Below, piece after piece: positions 13,150-25,532 of a stretch of 64,000 nt of DNA. Under the pieces are notes generated by a model. It was not told where the DNA came from, did not search any database, and saw only the letters and a program-made list of their open reading frames with translations. The translations under genes and the position numbers were made by a program. Every line of letters begins with the position of its first letter. The first letter of the stretch is position 1. The stretch lies in the NCBI RefSeq assembly GCF_037042905.1, contig NC_087254.1, positions 19,896,603 to 19,960,602 of the forward strand, in the 5' to 3' direction. This DNA comes from Lytechinus pictus (taxonomy: Eukaryota > Echinodermata > Echinoidea > Temnopleuroida > Toxopneustidae).

Positions 13150-13410
13150 GAGAGGATGAAAAGATTTTTTCCCTTTATCCTTTTTTTATCTTTATTTTAC
13201 TTTTTTTCTTCAAATTTGTTCCCATTTTTCCCTTTTGTTTTCTTTTCTGTTAATTTTTCTTTTTCTTTGTCCTTTTTCCTCTTTTTTCTGTACCTCTTTC
13301 CTTTTCTTTTTGTTCCATTTTTTTTGTTTATTTTAATATTTTTAGGCTTTTTCTTTTTCTTTTCTTTTCTTTTCTTGTTCTTTTCTTTTCTTATTTTTTT
13401 TTCGCACCGA
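13150..13410 (+). repeat. polypyrimidine (T/C) tract
   Basis: About 260 bases of almost pure TTTTCTTTTTC-type sequence. It opens a frame of F, L and S residues that is not a gene. The following 13420-14310 shows no feature I can support. Confidence 0.8.
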
Positions 13411-14316
13411 TCGCAGTATTCTTGGGTGTTTACTGAAAACTTTCATCCCTGAGTGAATTTAAAACGAATTTCGTGTGGACATTCTCTTTCATCAATTTTT
13501 ATTCATTTATATATTCTTTAGGGATCTCAAACCTGTTAAATCGTAGTGAAAAGGACGTTGATTATCAATCATCAACGATTCCCCTTTTTTAATACCTTCG
13601 TTTTCAGGTTTACACGTTGGTCATTTCACTAATATTGGTTAACTTGAATAATAATAGTCGATCGAAGGTGGATTCATCAGTAGCCTGGATACAATTTCAT
13701 GCATGGCTATTGTTAAAACTGACAATTCCATTACTGACAGTTCATTGACATTCTTGGTTCTAATTGGTTGAGTTAAGAGTTGTTGCTATTGAGTCCACCA
13801 GCAAGCGAATAACAATGTATATATCATTTGTGAATTACAAGATTCGTGAAATCTACCCATGATCAGATAATTCATTATGTTAGGAATGATAAACATGGTA
13901 AAACAGGTCTTCTTATAGGCTCTCATTTTTTGCGGACTCAGATGCAGAGAGCTGGAGTGGCATCGTCGAAATATCATCGACATATACTCGTTTTAATTAT
14001 AATTGACTCTTCCCATCCAATTACTATCGACACTCCAAATAAGTATGGATTAAGTATGCATGGGAGCAATTTTCCTCCGGCCTTGCTAAAAATTGGCGTA
14101 AATTATGATATAACGGGGAGACAACCACTTTATTTCATTATAACTGATAGTCATGATGGTTATGTGTTGTGTCGTCTGAAGAATTTTTTTATTTACTTCT
14201 TTGTATAAGCGATTTCACAGCAGGTTCGAGCAATGAGCTGAGACAAAAGTTCGACACAGAATATTGAAAGAACGAAGCATTCCAAGGGCTTTTGCATTCC
14301 ACAGTTCCACGCACAA

Positions 14317-14540
14317 CCGGTGTGTTGGCTCAGTTGGTACAGCATCCGTCTCACAACCGGGAGGTCGGGGGTTCAGACCCCAACCGCGTCAGGCCAAAAG
14401 ACGTTAAAAGATGGGAGTTGTTGCTACCCTGATTGGCGTTCAACGATTAAATGGATAGAGCCTCGTCGATAGGGCCCACGATCATTGGGCAAAGCAAATT
14501 TTTGGAGTATTTCATGTCTATTTCGAGCAATAAAACATGG
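14317..14540 (+). mobile_element. tRNA-Val-like SINE
   Basis: The head resembles a tRNA with an anticodon loop CTCACAA (Val-CAC), an A-box-like TTGGCTCAGTTGG and a B-box-like GGGTTCAGACCCC. The body runs AAGACGTTAAAAGATGGGAG ... GGGCAAAGCAAATTTT ... AATAAAACATGG. The body matches a second, head-less copy at 30328-30505. That structure, internal polymerase III promoter plus shared tail, is what defines a SINE. It ends about 220 bases before the first coding exon at 14759. Confidence 0.85.
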
Positions 14541-14758
14541 ATTTCATTTTAATTCTGAAACAGAACAAGCAAATGCCCTCTCTTATAGGCGTGTTATAAA
14601 GAGTAACTTGGATCAAGATTTTCATTGAATTTAGGCTAAACAAAACCCTTCGGAAGACGAAAAATGCGTATCACATGACAGAGAGCAAGGAATGATAAAA
14701 ATCACAGTGGTAGTAATTAAGAAACATTTTGATATAAAATTTCCCATAATTATTTGAG

Positions 14759-16818
14759 ATGGCAAGTGATGGTGGTGGTGAGGTCAAGCTGATGCGATCC
14801 CTGATGGGAGGAGAACTGGAAGATCAACCTGAAGTATCATCTAAGAAGGAGGAGGAAGGATGGAATAAAGTCAAAATTAAGGTCTTGTCACCAAGGAAGC
14901 CGTGTAAACCCGATTACTGGGGAAGTAAGTAGGCCTTTAACATTAAGTTTCCCTTTTTTCGGCTACCCCCTTCTTATTTCCTGCCTTTCTTATATTATTT
15001 TTATCATCCTTACTTTTCCTTTCCTGAGTTCCCTCCTTCATTGTTTGACTGCTTTACTATTTGTTTATTCTGTTTATAAGTCTGTCTGTCTTTTTCCTTA
15101 ATGTTTTTTTTATTATTAATCTTTGTTTCTTACTCCTTCATATCATCCTGATATTCTGAATAAAAGGCTTATCGTAATTCGACAATAAAATACCTCTTCA
15201 TATTAATACATTTTATCATACATATCAGGAGATGATCTGAATAAGTAGCCTATATGAGAGCAGCTTTACGAACTTATAAATTTTAAAACAAAGTAGGTGA
15301 AAAGAATCATGAGAATTGGGGGTGGGTCGCTTCTGGGTAAAAAAGCTCCAAATTCCCATGTGCATTTGATATCATTTGAAAGATTATTGAGAGAGGGGGC
15401 AGGTTACCTTAACCTTTTTGGTTTGTGAAAATACCAGTTAAATCAAACAGCAACATCGTGAACGTAAACATGTTTAAACAGTGACACGACTTTTGCTCCT
15501 ACGACATTTGGTCCGGTCTTAATGTCTCAGAGGGCATAGGGTTAGAGTCGGGATTATAATAGAGTTGTTTGTTCGGAATAATGTAAAGATAATGAATGGT
15601 TTATTCAGTTTTGGAAGTTAGATTTTATATGTTTGGCTAACGTGCAGATTTTCCATCAGAGCAATTGTCGCCGGCGCAAATGTTATGGAACCGTTTAAAC
15701 GAAGTGAAGCCATAGATGAAGTATTGTACTTTTGGAACAATGGTTTATGGTATTCAATATAATTATCATTATTTTATTCATTTGGGGATGAGGGATTTAT
15801 AGGGTAAGGGGCAGCTGCGAAAGAGTGGAACGACCAAGCTGGGCATGGTGAATGAAAAAAGGTATACTAGGCCTTTTCACTAAACGAAAAACAATATTAA
15901 ATATATATTTTAGCATAAAAAATGAAAGAAGAGGGGTTCGTTGCTGCTGCATTGATCCGAAACTGTCCGAGATATACATGTATATATACAAATGAAGAAG
16001 ACTCAGTGGCGCACAGGGCGGGGGCTTGCCCCTTCCCCCAAATTTTCACGACCAAGAAAAAAAAAGAGAAAAGGAAAGAAAAAGAAAGGGAGAAGGGTGA
16101 AATATAGTATTATTTTCTAAATGTTGTGTCAAAATCTATCACAAAATAAAGATTTTTATGATAAAAGTGTATATTTTTACCTCCATCGCTTCACTCGCTC
16201 GCAACTTTTTATAAATTTTGCCCGATGCACCATATCTTGCCTCCTCAAAATTGTTGGCTCATTACGCCTCTGTATATTTTAAGTGGTGTGAAAGCGTTTC
16301 CTATAGACTATATATATCAAACCTCATCTTGTTATCGACAAAATAATTCATACATGCCATATGACATTATACCACGAGCTAGTTCATTGCATTTAACCTA
16401 ATTAGTTTTGAGATTTATTATCCCTTCTTTGAATGACATAAAATCAACGTCATCAATGTGGTCGATTGTTTCCATGGATACATGAAACAGTGACACTGTA
16501 ACATTTTCATGTCATTATCATGGTCAATTTAAAATAAAACTAAATAATGAAGGGACGCATTATTAAAACACCAAAAAAACATGTATTTCCCTCGATATGG
16601 AGATGAAACTTATGAACTAAAGCATGACGCTATGAAAATAAATCTAAAGTCATAGTTCATTTACAGATATTGGAAAGTACAAGATGGAGATGAAATCAAT
16701 TAATGAAAGCCCAACATTCAGTAATTATCAAAGGATCAATCATATAAAAAAAATTGCTTTTCCAATAAAGCGTCTTTGTCCCTTTTCTGCAAATGTAAAC
16801 TTATATTATCTTGACTAG
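14759..16818 (+). CDS. unrecognised gene, first coding exon (14759-14924) with one candidate further exon
   Basis: The well-supported part is 14759-14924: ATG, then 55 codons (MASDGGGEVKLMRSLMGG ..., acidic middle EDQPEVSSKKEEEGW, basic end VKIKVLSPRKPCKPDYWG), ending in phase 1 at a strong GTAAGT donor. The next exon is not certain. One candidate, 16667-16818, follows TTTACAG, joins in phase, adds IGKYKMEMKS... and stops at TAG after 50 codons, but its composition is AT-rich and it may be chance. No signal peptide or membrane helix is seen, and I do not recognise the family. Strand and first exon are likely; the gene end is a guess. Confidence 0.5.
16004..16272 (+). mobile_element. non-autonomous hAT-like MITE (CAGTGGCG ends)
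   Basis: Begins CAGTGGCGCA, has the GGGGGCTTGCCCC-AAAA block, a purine-rich stretch, ATTTTGCCCGATGC, and ends TCATTACGCCTCTG. It is closely similar along its length to 47744-47969. No clear target-site duplication here. Confidence 0.65.
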
Positions 16819-17219
16819 ACAGCACCATGACCACGATTTGTAAAAAAAAAAACCGATATAAATATACATGTATATAAAGATAGTTAGAATATGCTCATTA
16901 TAGGCCTACACTTTATGATCGAAAGTGAAATATTATATATAGATATGATTGGGACATTGGCTTTAAATAATGTATTGTAACTTTGGAAGCACAGATCATG
17001 TACTTATTTTGACATTACTCTCTAATGGAGATTTGAAATATTGATATATGCCTTGCGGTCATGGAAACGACAGTGACAATACCGCTGATCTATCGTATTT
17101 TTTAATTTGCGTGATTAAAAAGGAGGGGCGAATCGAAGTGAGATAAAAAAGTCAATGTCATTACGCGTGAACTACACCATCAATTTTCAAATTAATCATG
17201 TTCATAGTGGTGGACTCTT

Positions 17220-17515
17220 CGTTGTCATGGTGACGACGATGATAATATATTTGAAAGGACGATGATGTTGTTAACGATGATGAAGTTGGTGATGTTAATT
17301 GTAATGGCATGGTGATGGTGATGATGATGATGATGATGTCAATGATGATGTTGAAGTTTTGTTGAAGATGATGATGATGGTGATTGTAATGATGATGATG
17401 ATGATGACGATCATTGTGATGATGATGACGACGACGACAATGATGATAATGGTGATGATGGTGATGGTGGTTTGTGGTGGTGTCTGATGAAAATGATGAT
17501 GACCAATGACCATCA
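17220..17515. repeat. GAT/GATGGT microsatellite
   Basis: About 300 bases of interrupted (GAT)n with GTG and GAC variants. On the complement it opens frames of His, Ile or Thr runs, which are not genes. Confidence 0.9.
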
Positions 17516-17872
17516 TGTTTCTTGTATGTGTGTGGCAAGCTACTGTAAGCTATTTTGATAATGGTCCTCTATTTGCAAAATACGTTTTATGGACTACTGT
17601 ATGTCCAATGTCTTACGTGTCTTTAATAGAATGAAAAAGTGGATGTGCGTAAATATCTTATTTTTGAATGAAAAGGAGAGATCTGTGAGTTACTTTCCTC
17701 TCCATTAAGAATTGTCATGTATGTGGTTGCCAACATTATACGTATAGATAATTTGTACGAGGTAGTATTACGATTGACAACTAACCTGAAAATTCGGTGT
17801 GGTTGACTAATGTATATAATGTCTATAACAATAGAGGGCGTTTCACAGTATTCATTCAGCGAACACGTCGAG

Positions 17873-18458
17873 TTAAAGGGATGGTCCGGGTTGAAAGTAT
17901 TCATATTCTGATACATAGAGTAGAATTCACTGAGCAAAATGCCGAAAATTTCATCAAAATCGGATGACAAATAACAAAGTTATTGAATTTTAAAGTTTAG
18001 CAATATTTTGTGAAGGCAGTCGTCATGAATATTCATTAGGTGGGCTGATGATGTCACATCCCCACTTGTTCTTTTGTATTTCATTATAATTAGGTTTATT
18101 CAAATTTTTTCCTCCAAGAACTAGAAAAATTGGATTGACAACTTATTTAGTGCATTGGATATTTATTGCTGCAACTTATTTAATTATAAGGGAGACATAT
18201 TATTCACACAAGTATGAAATAATGAAAAAAATATGATTTTATGTAATAACAAAAGAGAACGGAAAGTGGGGATGTGACATCATCAGCCCACCTAATGAAT
18301 ATTCATGACGACTGCTTTCACAAAATATTGCTAAACTATAAACTTCAATAACTTTATTATTTGTTATCCGATTTTGATGAAATTTTCGGCATTTTGCTCA
18401 GTGAATTCTACTATATGTATTAAGAAATAAATATTTTCAGCCCAGACCATCCCTTTAA
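17873..18458. mobile_element. foldback MITE, family I, copy 1
   Basis: Starts TTAAAGGGATGGTCCGGG and ends with the inverse CCAGACCATCCCTTTAA. Long arms mirror each other, including CATGAATATTCATTAGGTGG on the left and its complement on the right, around an AT-rich centre. Copy 2 lies at 35081-35692 and a half copy at 51474-51600. Confidence 0.85.
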
Positions 18459-18489
18459 TACGTGGCTATTGACACCAAGAAAGTGATGG

Positions 18490-18524
18490 TGTGTGTGTGT
18501 GTGAGCGTGTGTTGTCATGTAGTC
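18490..18524. repeat. (TG)n microsatellite
   Basis: Short GTGTGTGTGTGT stretch with interruptions; a second GTGTGCGTGTGTG stretch lies at 18788-18806. The 18530-19260 region otherwise shows no recognisable feature. Confidence 0.8.
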
Positions 18525-19277
18525 ATTCAATACTAATTATTATTAAAATACATAGAGGGTTGGGGGCTCAGTTTAGTTAGTTTTTTTTATTCTTTTTTTT
18601 TAGATATAAAAGTACATTTTTTAAGGAATTTCATTCCGTCCTTATTTGCTTCAGTTTTTGGTAAATATATATGGCTTTTTTGCATATCCTTGTTGATATA
18701 AAATGAAGATTTGTATTTTTTTGTATTTATCTGGAGTTTATGTAATCCATTTGAATGAAATCCTTAATAAAAACATGTTGAAAAAAAGTGTGTGCGTGTG
18801 TGTGTATTTGAGTTTTGCCAGACGTGTATCAATCAGATATGATTATGAAAGCTATTCGTATAATCACTCAAGACTTTAGCAGTTTAAATGATCACCCGTT
18901 CTCGGGTACCAAGTCAGAGTTCATCCCTACATTTTGATTCCCATCAGCAATAGTTAAAAAACCTCTCCCTGTAGATAAAGTCCATCATTGTTAACGAGCA
19001 TCTTGATACACATTTTCTTATGAAAATTATTAGAGTACAAAAATTCCCCCACCATGTATTTATAGGAAAGCATACCAATCGCATTATCTCAATGACCTAT
19101 ACAGTGATGACGATGACAATGATGTTGATGATTTTGATTTGCTCCCCATGATAAAAATGATTATGCGTTTCTTAGCTCATGATGAGAAAAGCTGCATCCA
19201 ATTGGCAGCGTAATTTGTAAAAATGTTAGATACATGAGAGTTGGCTTTTTCTTCCAAACTAAATTATCACTAACTCA

Positions 19278-19509
19278 CAGCGGCGTAATGAACCAAACAT
19301 TTTGAGGAAGCCAGATATGGCGTAAAACTTTCGACATTTTTATTATGAAAATCCACTTTTGATAGATTTTTACATACTTATTTAGAAAAATATCATAATC
19401 ATTTCCCCCTTGCCTCTTTCCTGTTCTTTCCTTTTCACTTTTTTTTTCTAGGTCGTAAAAAAATGATGGGGGAGGCAATCGCCCCAAGCCCACCATCTTT
19501 GCGCCACTG
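19278..19509 (-). mobile_element. hAT-like MITE with a perfect 8-bp target-site duplication
   Basis: On the plus strand it begins CAGCGGCGTAATGAACC and ends TTTGCGCCACTG, inverted ends of the CAGTGGCG type. It is flanked on both sides by CTAACTCA (19270-19277 and 19510-19517), an exact 8-base duplication as made by hAT transposases. The interior resembles the elements at 16004 and 47744 read in reverse. No transposase is encoded, so it depended on a helper. Confidence 0.85.
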
Positions 19510-19517
19510 CTAACTCA

Positions 19518-20975
19518 CTTTAGTGACAATGATCTATGGCATATATGGCATAAAACAAACTTTCCGATGACAAAATGTTATTCTTTTAGATCATCGTTTG
19601 AATAGAATAAGGTTGAGAGGAAACAAGGTGGTGTTGATTCGGGTTGAATTGTCAGACTCGTTTTATACAATAAATGAGATGGAGTGATCAATATTTTAGC
19701 TTTCAAATCGATATAGGGGAAGGGCCCTTGGTCTTCACAGTGATGTTATTCTTTACGCATATTATGACAGTTTAATATGACTTATTTGTGTTGGGGACTC
19801 CTCGCAATTCAAGTAAAAAAAACGACATTTATTTGGTCCGCGTGTAAGGAAGCTGGAAGGTAAAATATGTAAAACATTATACAAGCATTATGTTTTATTT
19901 GGGTTGACACAGATGTCATATGGACTTGATCCTAGCCCTATCCTTTAACCTTTCCAATCTCCCCCGTTTGAATTAAGTACATTACAGAAAATTGGGGCGC
20001 AACGGGTTAAGAGTTTGATTATTAATTTGTGGTTCTCGAGTTGAGGAGTCATACTCGTCAAACAATATGATATAGGGCTCCAGTCAGTCAATACCTAAGG
20101 TAGAGAGAGAGAGAGGGAGAGAGAGAGAGAGAGAGGTAGTGTAAACGCGTGTTTTGCACCTCTTCATACTGATCAATGGTTCCAACACAACAAATTGGTC
20201 GAACTGCACTCCCGCGAAGAAAAGAATAATTGAAACGGGCTCGCATTGTTCTTCCGTGCGTGCTGCACGTACCGTATGCATTTCCGTGACCGTATGAGGA
20301 TTTTCGAATGCGTGTGCGTAAGGTCAACGGGGGTTTGGCTGACCCTCCTCTGACTATTGATTTTCTGCCATGTAAATAAAAGTTCGCAAAGCGTCTGGTA
20401 TCTAGGGGACCAAACCGAGGCTAGCTATACACACTACTGGTATACACTCTTGCGAAGATTTATCAGCTCACTCGCACATGTAAACTTGTTTGCAGTGTTG
20501 TGGGTGTTCTGTTTTGCCGGTATACCACGGGTACATACCACCGACTCCTGATTAAATATTAGGTGATTGTGTGAAGTTGTGACAAGTTTGCGGAACATTT
20601 GTCAGGATTGTTGTATGTGTGCTACCTTGGAAGAAAACAGTATATACTGGGTCCATTTGTGATCCCTGCTTTGAAGTTGCAGAATACCGGTTGACGTTAT
20701 ATTATATCAGGGAGTAATAACACCTTCGTTCAAATAGGTTGCATTATTGGATTATACCGGTAAAGGGCACACTGCGGTTTCTCATTCGATTCGGTGCTGG
20801 TCCAATATCTTCTTTGAAGACATTACATTATCCTGTTGCAGTGATGACGGTGAAAATTATGTTCAGGTGATGCCGATAATAATCACGACTATGAGCCTTT
20901 GTAAAGTATTTATGATGTAACACATCGAGGCGACTTAATTGGAGAGTAACTCTAGACAAGGACTTCATTAACATT
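19518..20975. other. no gene seen; contains a (GA)n tract
   Basis: A (GA)n tract lies at 20101-20136. The last few hundred bases precede the ATG at 20976 and may contain its 5' untranslated region and promoter, but no TATA box or other site could be fixed. Confidence 0.5.
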
Positions 20976-22354
20976 ATGCCGGTCGCAAAAAACAAATCCA
21001 AAACGAAGAAGGGTGACGATGGAAAGGCCAAGGAGAAGAAAAAGGAAGGGACAACTCCGACACCGAACCAAGATAATATTAGTCCTTGTAAGTATAACAC
21101 AGTGCTGATGAAAATATGTTTAAAAACATCATATAGTTATTCTAAATATACACATGAAAATGAAATGTGGAAGAGCTTTCAGTACGTTTTTCATCGGGTT
21201 TGTGGATCATTCTTTAGGCTCAAGGTCAATTGCTGGGTCATAATTGATCTATTACCAATGTCAGTAACCACAACCACAAGAATGTATTCGTACTTCTCAT
21301 CACGTATTTTGATAACTGCAAGTGGTCGAAAGTTATTGTTACAATGACTATTACTTTATTAACTCGTCATTAATTTTAACACAATTACTTTTGCACCCCT
21401 CTCACCTTTCCCCTTATTTCATCCACCCCACTGACATTATTATTATTATAACTTTAGTCAGATCCCGGTATCAAATAGCTAACAGTATCATTATTGGGGC
21501 ATGTGTCTGATGATGATGAATCGCCGATCATGATCACACCATCTTCGTTATGATGTTGATAACCCCCATTTAACCTCGTCTGCAGGCACATACCCTCATT
21601 GGAACTTTGGTCAACAAGTGTGCCTCCACGCAAAGACTAGCACATACAAGACTTGTTGTGCCAATACGAGCCTTCAGTACAGTATTAGGCTGCACATTCA
21701 GACCCTTAACTCGAGCGAAGGGTTTGTCCAGCAGACTACATTTAACCCACCGCCGTCCGCACCACCAACTCACCATCACAATACCAACGCCGTCACTGGC
21801 GTACAGAATTGTCATCATCATCTTCATCGTCGTCGTCATCATTACCACCATCATCATCATCATCACCGCCACCACCATCATCATGATCATCATCGTCATC
21901 ATCATCATCATCATCACCATCATTATCATCATCATCATCGTCATTAAAATCTAGAGTATATCCAATCCATCATTTTCACGCCCTTAATTGCTGCCATCAT
22001 TCTCATATCTTTTATCATTATTTTTATAACATCAGAAATAACTTTATTTTTAACATCATTGTAATCTTCCATGTCCTCATCATCTTTAGCGTGGATGTCT
22101 GAGAAACTGTTCTACTTTATGTCCAATTGCCTTCACTCTAATATCACTGTCTGTTTTGTGGCTGATGTCCCCAACCCGCGTTAAGTATCTCGATAACTTG
22201 CTCGAGTTCCTATATGTATTATGTTATTTATCGCCCTTTGTTTGTATAACCGTTGTTTTCTGTCATAGGTGCCACTTTTTACGCATTGTCCAATCACTCG
22301 GTGACTGATGAAATCCAACTCCTATTGTCACCAGCAGAACGATTGGGACAATAA
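20976..22354 (+). CDS. small three-exon gene of unknown function (~140 codons)
   Basis: Exon 1, 20976-21087, starts ATG and encodes a lysine-rich head (MPVAKNKSKTKKGDD...) up to a strong GTAAGT donor in phase 1. Exon 2 starts at 21586 after GTCTGCAG and reads in phase: CTYPHWNFGQQVCL, a Cys pair in TYKTCCANTS, then SEGFVQQTTFNPPPSAPP. Its end is uncertain: a weak donor after 21810 keeps phase 1, and a GC donor after 21797 is the alternative. Exon 3, 22269-22354, follows CATAG and encodes ATFYALSNHSVTDEIQLLLSP... to a TAA that overlaps an AATAAA. No signal peptide or membrane helix. If exon 2 read on without splicing it would run into a His-rich microsatellite. I do not recognise the family. 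Confidence 0.55.
21811..21945. repeat. (CAT)n microsatellite
   Basis: Interrupted CAT/ATC repeat directly after exon 2 of the small gene, probably the start of its intron. Confidence 0.85.
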
Positions 22355-24305
22355 AGTGCATTCATCGTATACCTCTTTATATGCACCATAACGTTAATGG
22401 ATGAAGTTGAACAATGAATTATAAAACAACGAAGTCATCCATGTTGGCGTGACGCCTCGTTATATGCTTCAAAATGAAACATGATTTACCGCGCCACGGA
22501 ATCATGTTTAATCAAAGCTCGTATGTAGACCTATATCATGAAGGGTATAATTTTATCTTGGGGTGGGAAGGTGTGTGTGGGGGGGGGGGGGTTCTGTCCT
22601 CTATAGATGTCCGTCTGCTCATGTGCGTAATCCTATAAATTTTACTAAACATTTTTTGGTATCGTAATCTACGTTGGAAACGTAATATACACGAAGACGT
22701 GTGAAAGTGGACTACATTTTTTTGGTATAATTCCTTTGACTCATTGATTTATGTTTGTTTCGAATTGTGCATAAACGCTAAGAGTGGAGTTATGAGTTAT
22801 GATAATACAATTTCGAAATCATACAGGGACAGTTCAGGGCTAACGCGATTCATTGATTGTGGTATATTGCCTTTAAATATTTTGATTATCAGAGGCAAAT
22901 ACATCAGTTTTCAATTATCACTCATGTACGTGAGTAGTCAGTTTAACATATCATAAAATTCGATAACATTCATTCTTAATCAGGGTTGCTATGCACAACG
23001 AAACTGCTCAAATCTAGCGGGAAATAAAACGGACCTACATGTAAATTTAGGGTATTTGAGATACGGTGACATCCGCAAATCAAAGTCAACTTGGTTATTT
23101 GTTTAGAGTCGTCATTGACAATGAACAAATATATCATTACCATGCGATTTCTTGATTAGTACTATTCTACTTAATTGAAACTCGACTTTGGAATGCTCCT
23201 GATGATCACGGTGATATACCTTTTTTATTGTATTATTTCTTTATTACAAAGAGAGATAAAATAACATAAAACAACACAAGATAACAGACTATGTTTTTCC
23301 TCACGAGAATTAATTACGTGATTACTCATATACCAAATTGCAGACAGTCTATAAGGATTTATACAATGGTTGTCGTGGTACGTTCAGGTGTACTACTTAG
23401 AGAATCTGAAAATTCGCATTTCGTTTGAACATATTTTCAAGTTAGGTCTTAAACAGAAAGCAAATATGCTATTCTGTCGTCTTCCTGGAAAACAACATTC
23501 ATTCTCATACCATAGTAGGGTCCATGCTCACACTATCCTCACACTATGGTATTTATTAATGTCTTCAGTTTCCATGGAAACTCCCCGTGCTCCCCACTTC
23601 CGCATTTGCTTTGAGTCGTATAGATAAAACACATTTCAAGTCCTATACCACACCAACCATCAGTCACGCATTCACATTAATAATAAAAGACTATCTATAG
23701 GATCTTCAACAAGACTACCAACGCGATGCAATGCTTCTAGAAAAAAAAACACATTGAACTTCACACAATTAATTCAAATGAGAAACAAACATCGCTCTGC
23801 CATCATTGGGATGACTGCAGAGAAGGGGGAAATTCCCCCGGCCCTTACCACCCCCCTTCCCGTTTCGTCTAACTTGTAAAAATAAAAATTACGTATATCA
23901 ATAATCATATCGTTCTTGTGTCAATGTTAAATAACCTAATTTTCTGTGTATTTGATGAATAATTCCTAGCGGGTATCCATTGCTATTATTATGTTACATG
24001 GTAAACTCGGGGTTCAAATTAAACTCTGATCTAAAGTTGTGGTTTCCCTGGTTTAACCAGGGAGTTAGGAGTAGAATGGATAGCTAATTGTGACACTGAT
24101 CGTTTAACAGTGGAGATTTAAGTTTATCAGTACATTTTGTGCCCAATTTAGGATTGTTTGTGAATAATAACTGATTTTCTTTTCACTCCACCATTAAAAC
24201 ATGAGGAAAGGATACAGTAATACAAAAAACAAAAAATGCTATTGGCAAATTTCTCGACTTCCAATAAATCTAGCATATTTAGGTCATGGTGTAAGTTAAG
24301 AGGAC
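22355..24305. other. no gene seen
   Basis: AT-rich sequence with a G run at 22576-22590 and a C-rich patch (AATTCCCCCGGCCC...) near 23830-23870 that looks like a relic of the GCCCCCCC repeats. Short open frames here show no coding character. Confidence 0.5.
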
Positions 24306-24921
24306 TTAAAGGTCAAGTCCACCCCAGAATAATGTTGATTTGAATAAGTAGAGAAAAATCAAACAAGCATTATGCTGAAAATTTAATCAAAATCGGATGT
24401 AAAATAAGAAAGTTGTGACATTTTAAAGTTTCGCTTATTTTCACAAAACATTGATATGCACAACTCAGTGACATGCAAATGAGACAATCGATGATGTCCC
24501 TCACTCACTATTTTTTATTTGTTTTTTATTGTTTGAATTATACAATATTTCATTTTTTACAGATTTGACAATAAGGACCAACTTGATTGAACCATATAGT
24601 ATTAAACAATGCTAATTGCACATGTTCAGGGAGGAATTAATCGTTGTTTCACACAACAACAGGGAGTAAATTAGAATATTTCATATTTCATATAATAAAA
24701 TACAAAAGAAATAGTGAGTGCATGAGTGATGTCATCAGTCTCCTCATTTGCATACCAACAAGGATGTGAATATAACTGTTTTGTGAAATTAAGCGAAACT
24801 TTAAAATGTCATAACTTTCTTATTTTACATCCGATTTTGATGAAATTTTCAGTGTTATGCTTGTTGGATTTTTATCTTTTTATTCGAATTAACTTTTTGT
24901 TGGGGTGGACTTGTCCTTTAA
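24306..24921. mobile_element. foldback MITE, family II, copy 1
   Basis: Begins TTAAAGGTCAAGTCCACCCC and ends GGGGTGGACTTGTCCTTTAA, exact mirror ends. The arms fold back across an AT-rich centre. A second copy occupies 49510-50102, inside intron 2 of the second membrane-protein gene. Confidence 0.87.
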
Positions 24922-25394
24922 GAATACGGACCATGCAGTGTAGTTCAGTATGGATGAATATCATATCGAAGAAAGTAACGTCATATGGCTAAGGATTCGA
25001 ATCAACAGCCTTCTTTGGCGATAGTCGGAGCCATTGCACTTACGACGCTTTCACATGAATCAACGTTGAAAGGCTTGGAAGTTGACACATTTTGTGCAAA
25101 ATGTGACATTAAAACCTACCCGTGCTACGATTTGTGTCAAAGATTTACCATTTTTGTGTTTAATTCACATGTTTTTGGTGTAAAATTTTCACTTGGAAAA
25201 TGTCACTTCATGCATGTCTTGACGTTCATTGATTTGATGTTGTGAAATATTTGTCACTCTCCCACCTGCTTCTAATTCTTTTGAATTGTTAATGTTTACC
25301 TTTCTTTCCTCGCTCTATCTCCTGGGGGGGGGGGGGTAGTTCTTTTTTCTACATACTGAATTCTTATACTCTCTAGCCTCATTTTTATACATTT

Positions 25395-25532
25395 ATATAA
25401 ACAAGTTTGACGCGTTTTCGAGTACGTATTTAGACATAGTGCTGATATTACTGATACCCTATTCATGATGTATCAGTAATATCAGCACTATGTCAAAATA
25501 CGTACTCGAAAACGCGTCAAACTTATTTATAT
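25395..25532. repeat. near-perfect 62-bp palindrome with 14-base loop
   Basis: Arms 25395-25456 and 25471-25532 are inverse complements at 60 of 62 positions (mismatches near 25402 and 25432). The loop is CCCTATTCATGATG. The arms contain GACGCGTTTTCGAGTACG. No homologous copy was noticed elsewhere in the window. Confidence 0.93.

Noticed and set aside
13120-13452. 110-codon frame rich in Phe, Leu and Ser
   Set aside because: It is the translation of a T/C tract, not a gene.
13846-14208. 120-codon open frame, plus strand
   Set aside because: The composition is mixed and not clearly low-complexity, but no family is recognised, no splice or conservation support was found, and a frame of this length can arise by chance in 64 kb.
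17161-17538. His-rich 125-codon frame, minus strand
   Set aside because: It is the translation of the GAT microsatellite.
14925-20975. Joining the exon at 14759 to the gene at 20976 as one transcript
   Set aside because: The exon at 20976 opens with its own good ATG and no acceptor was seen in front of it, so a separate gene is simpler.
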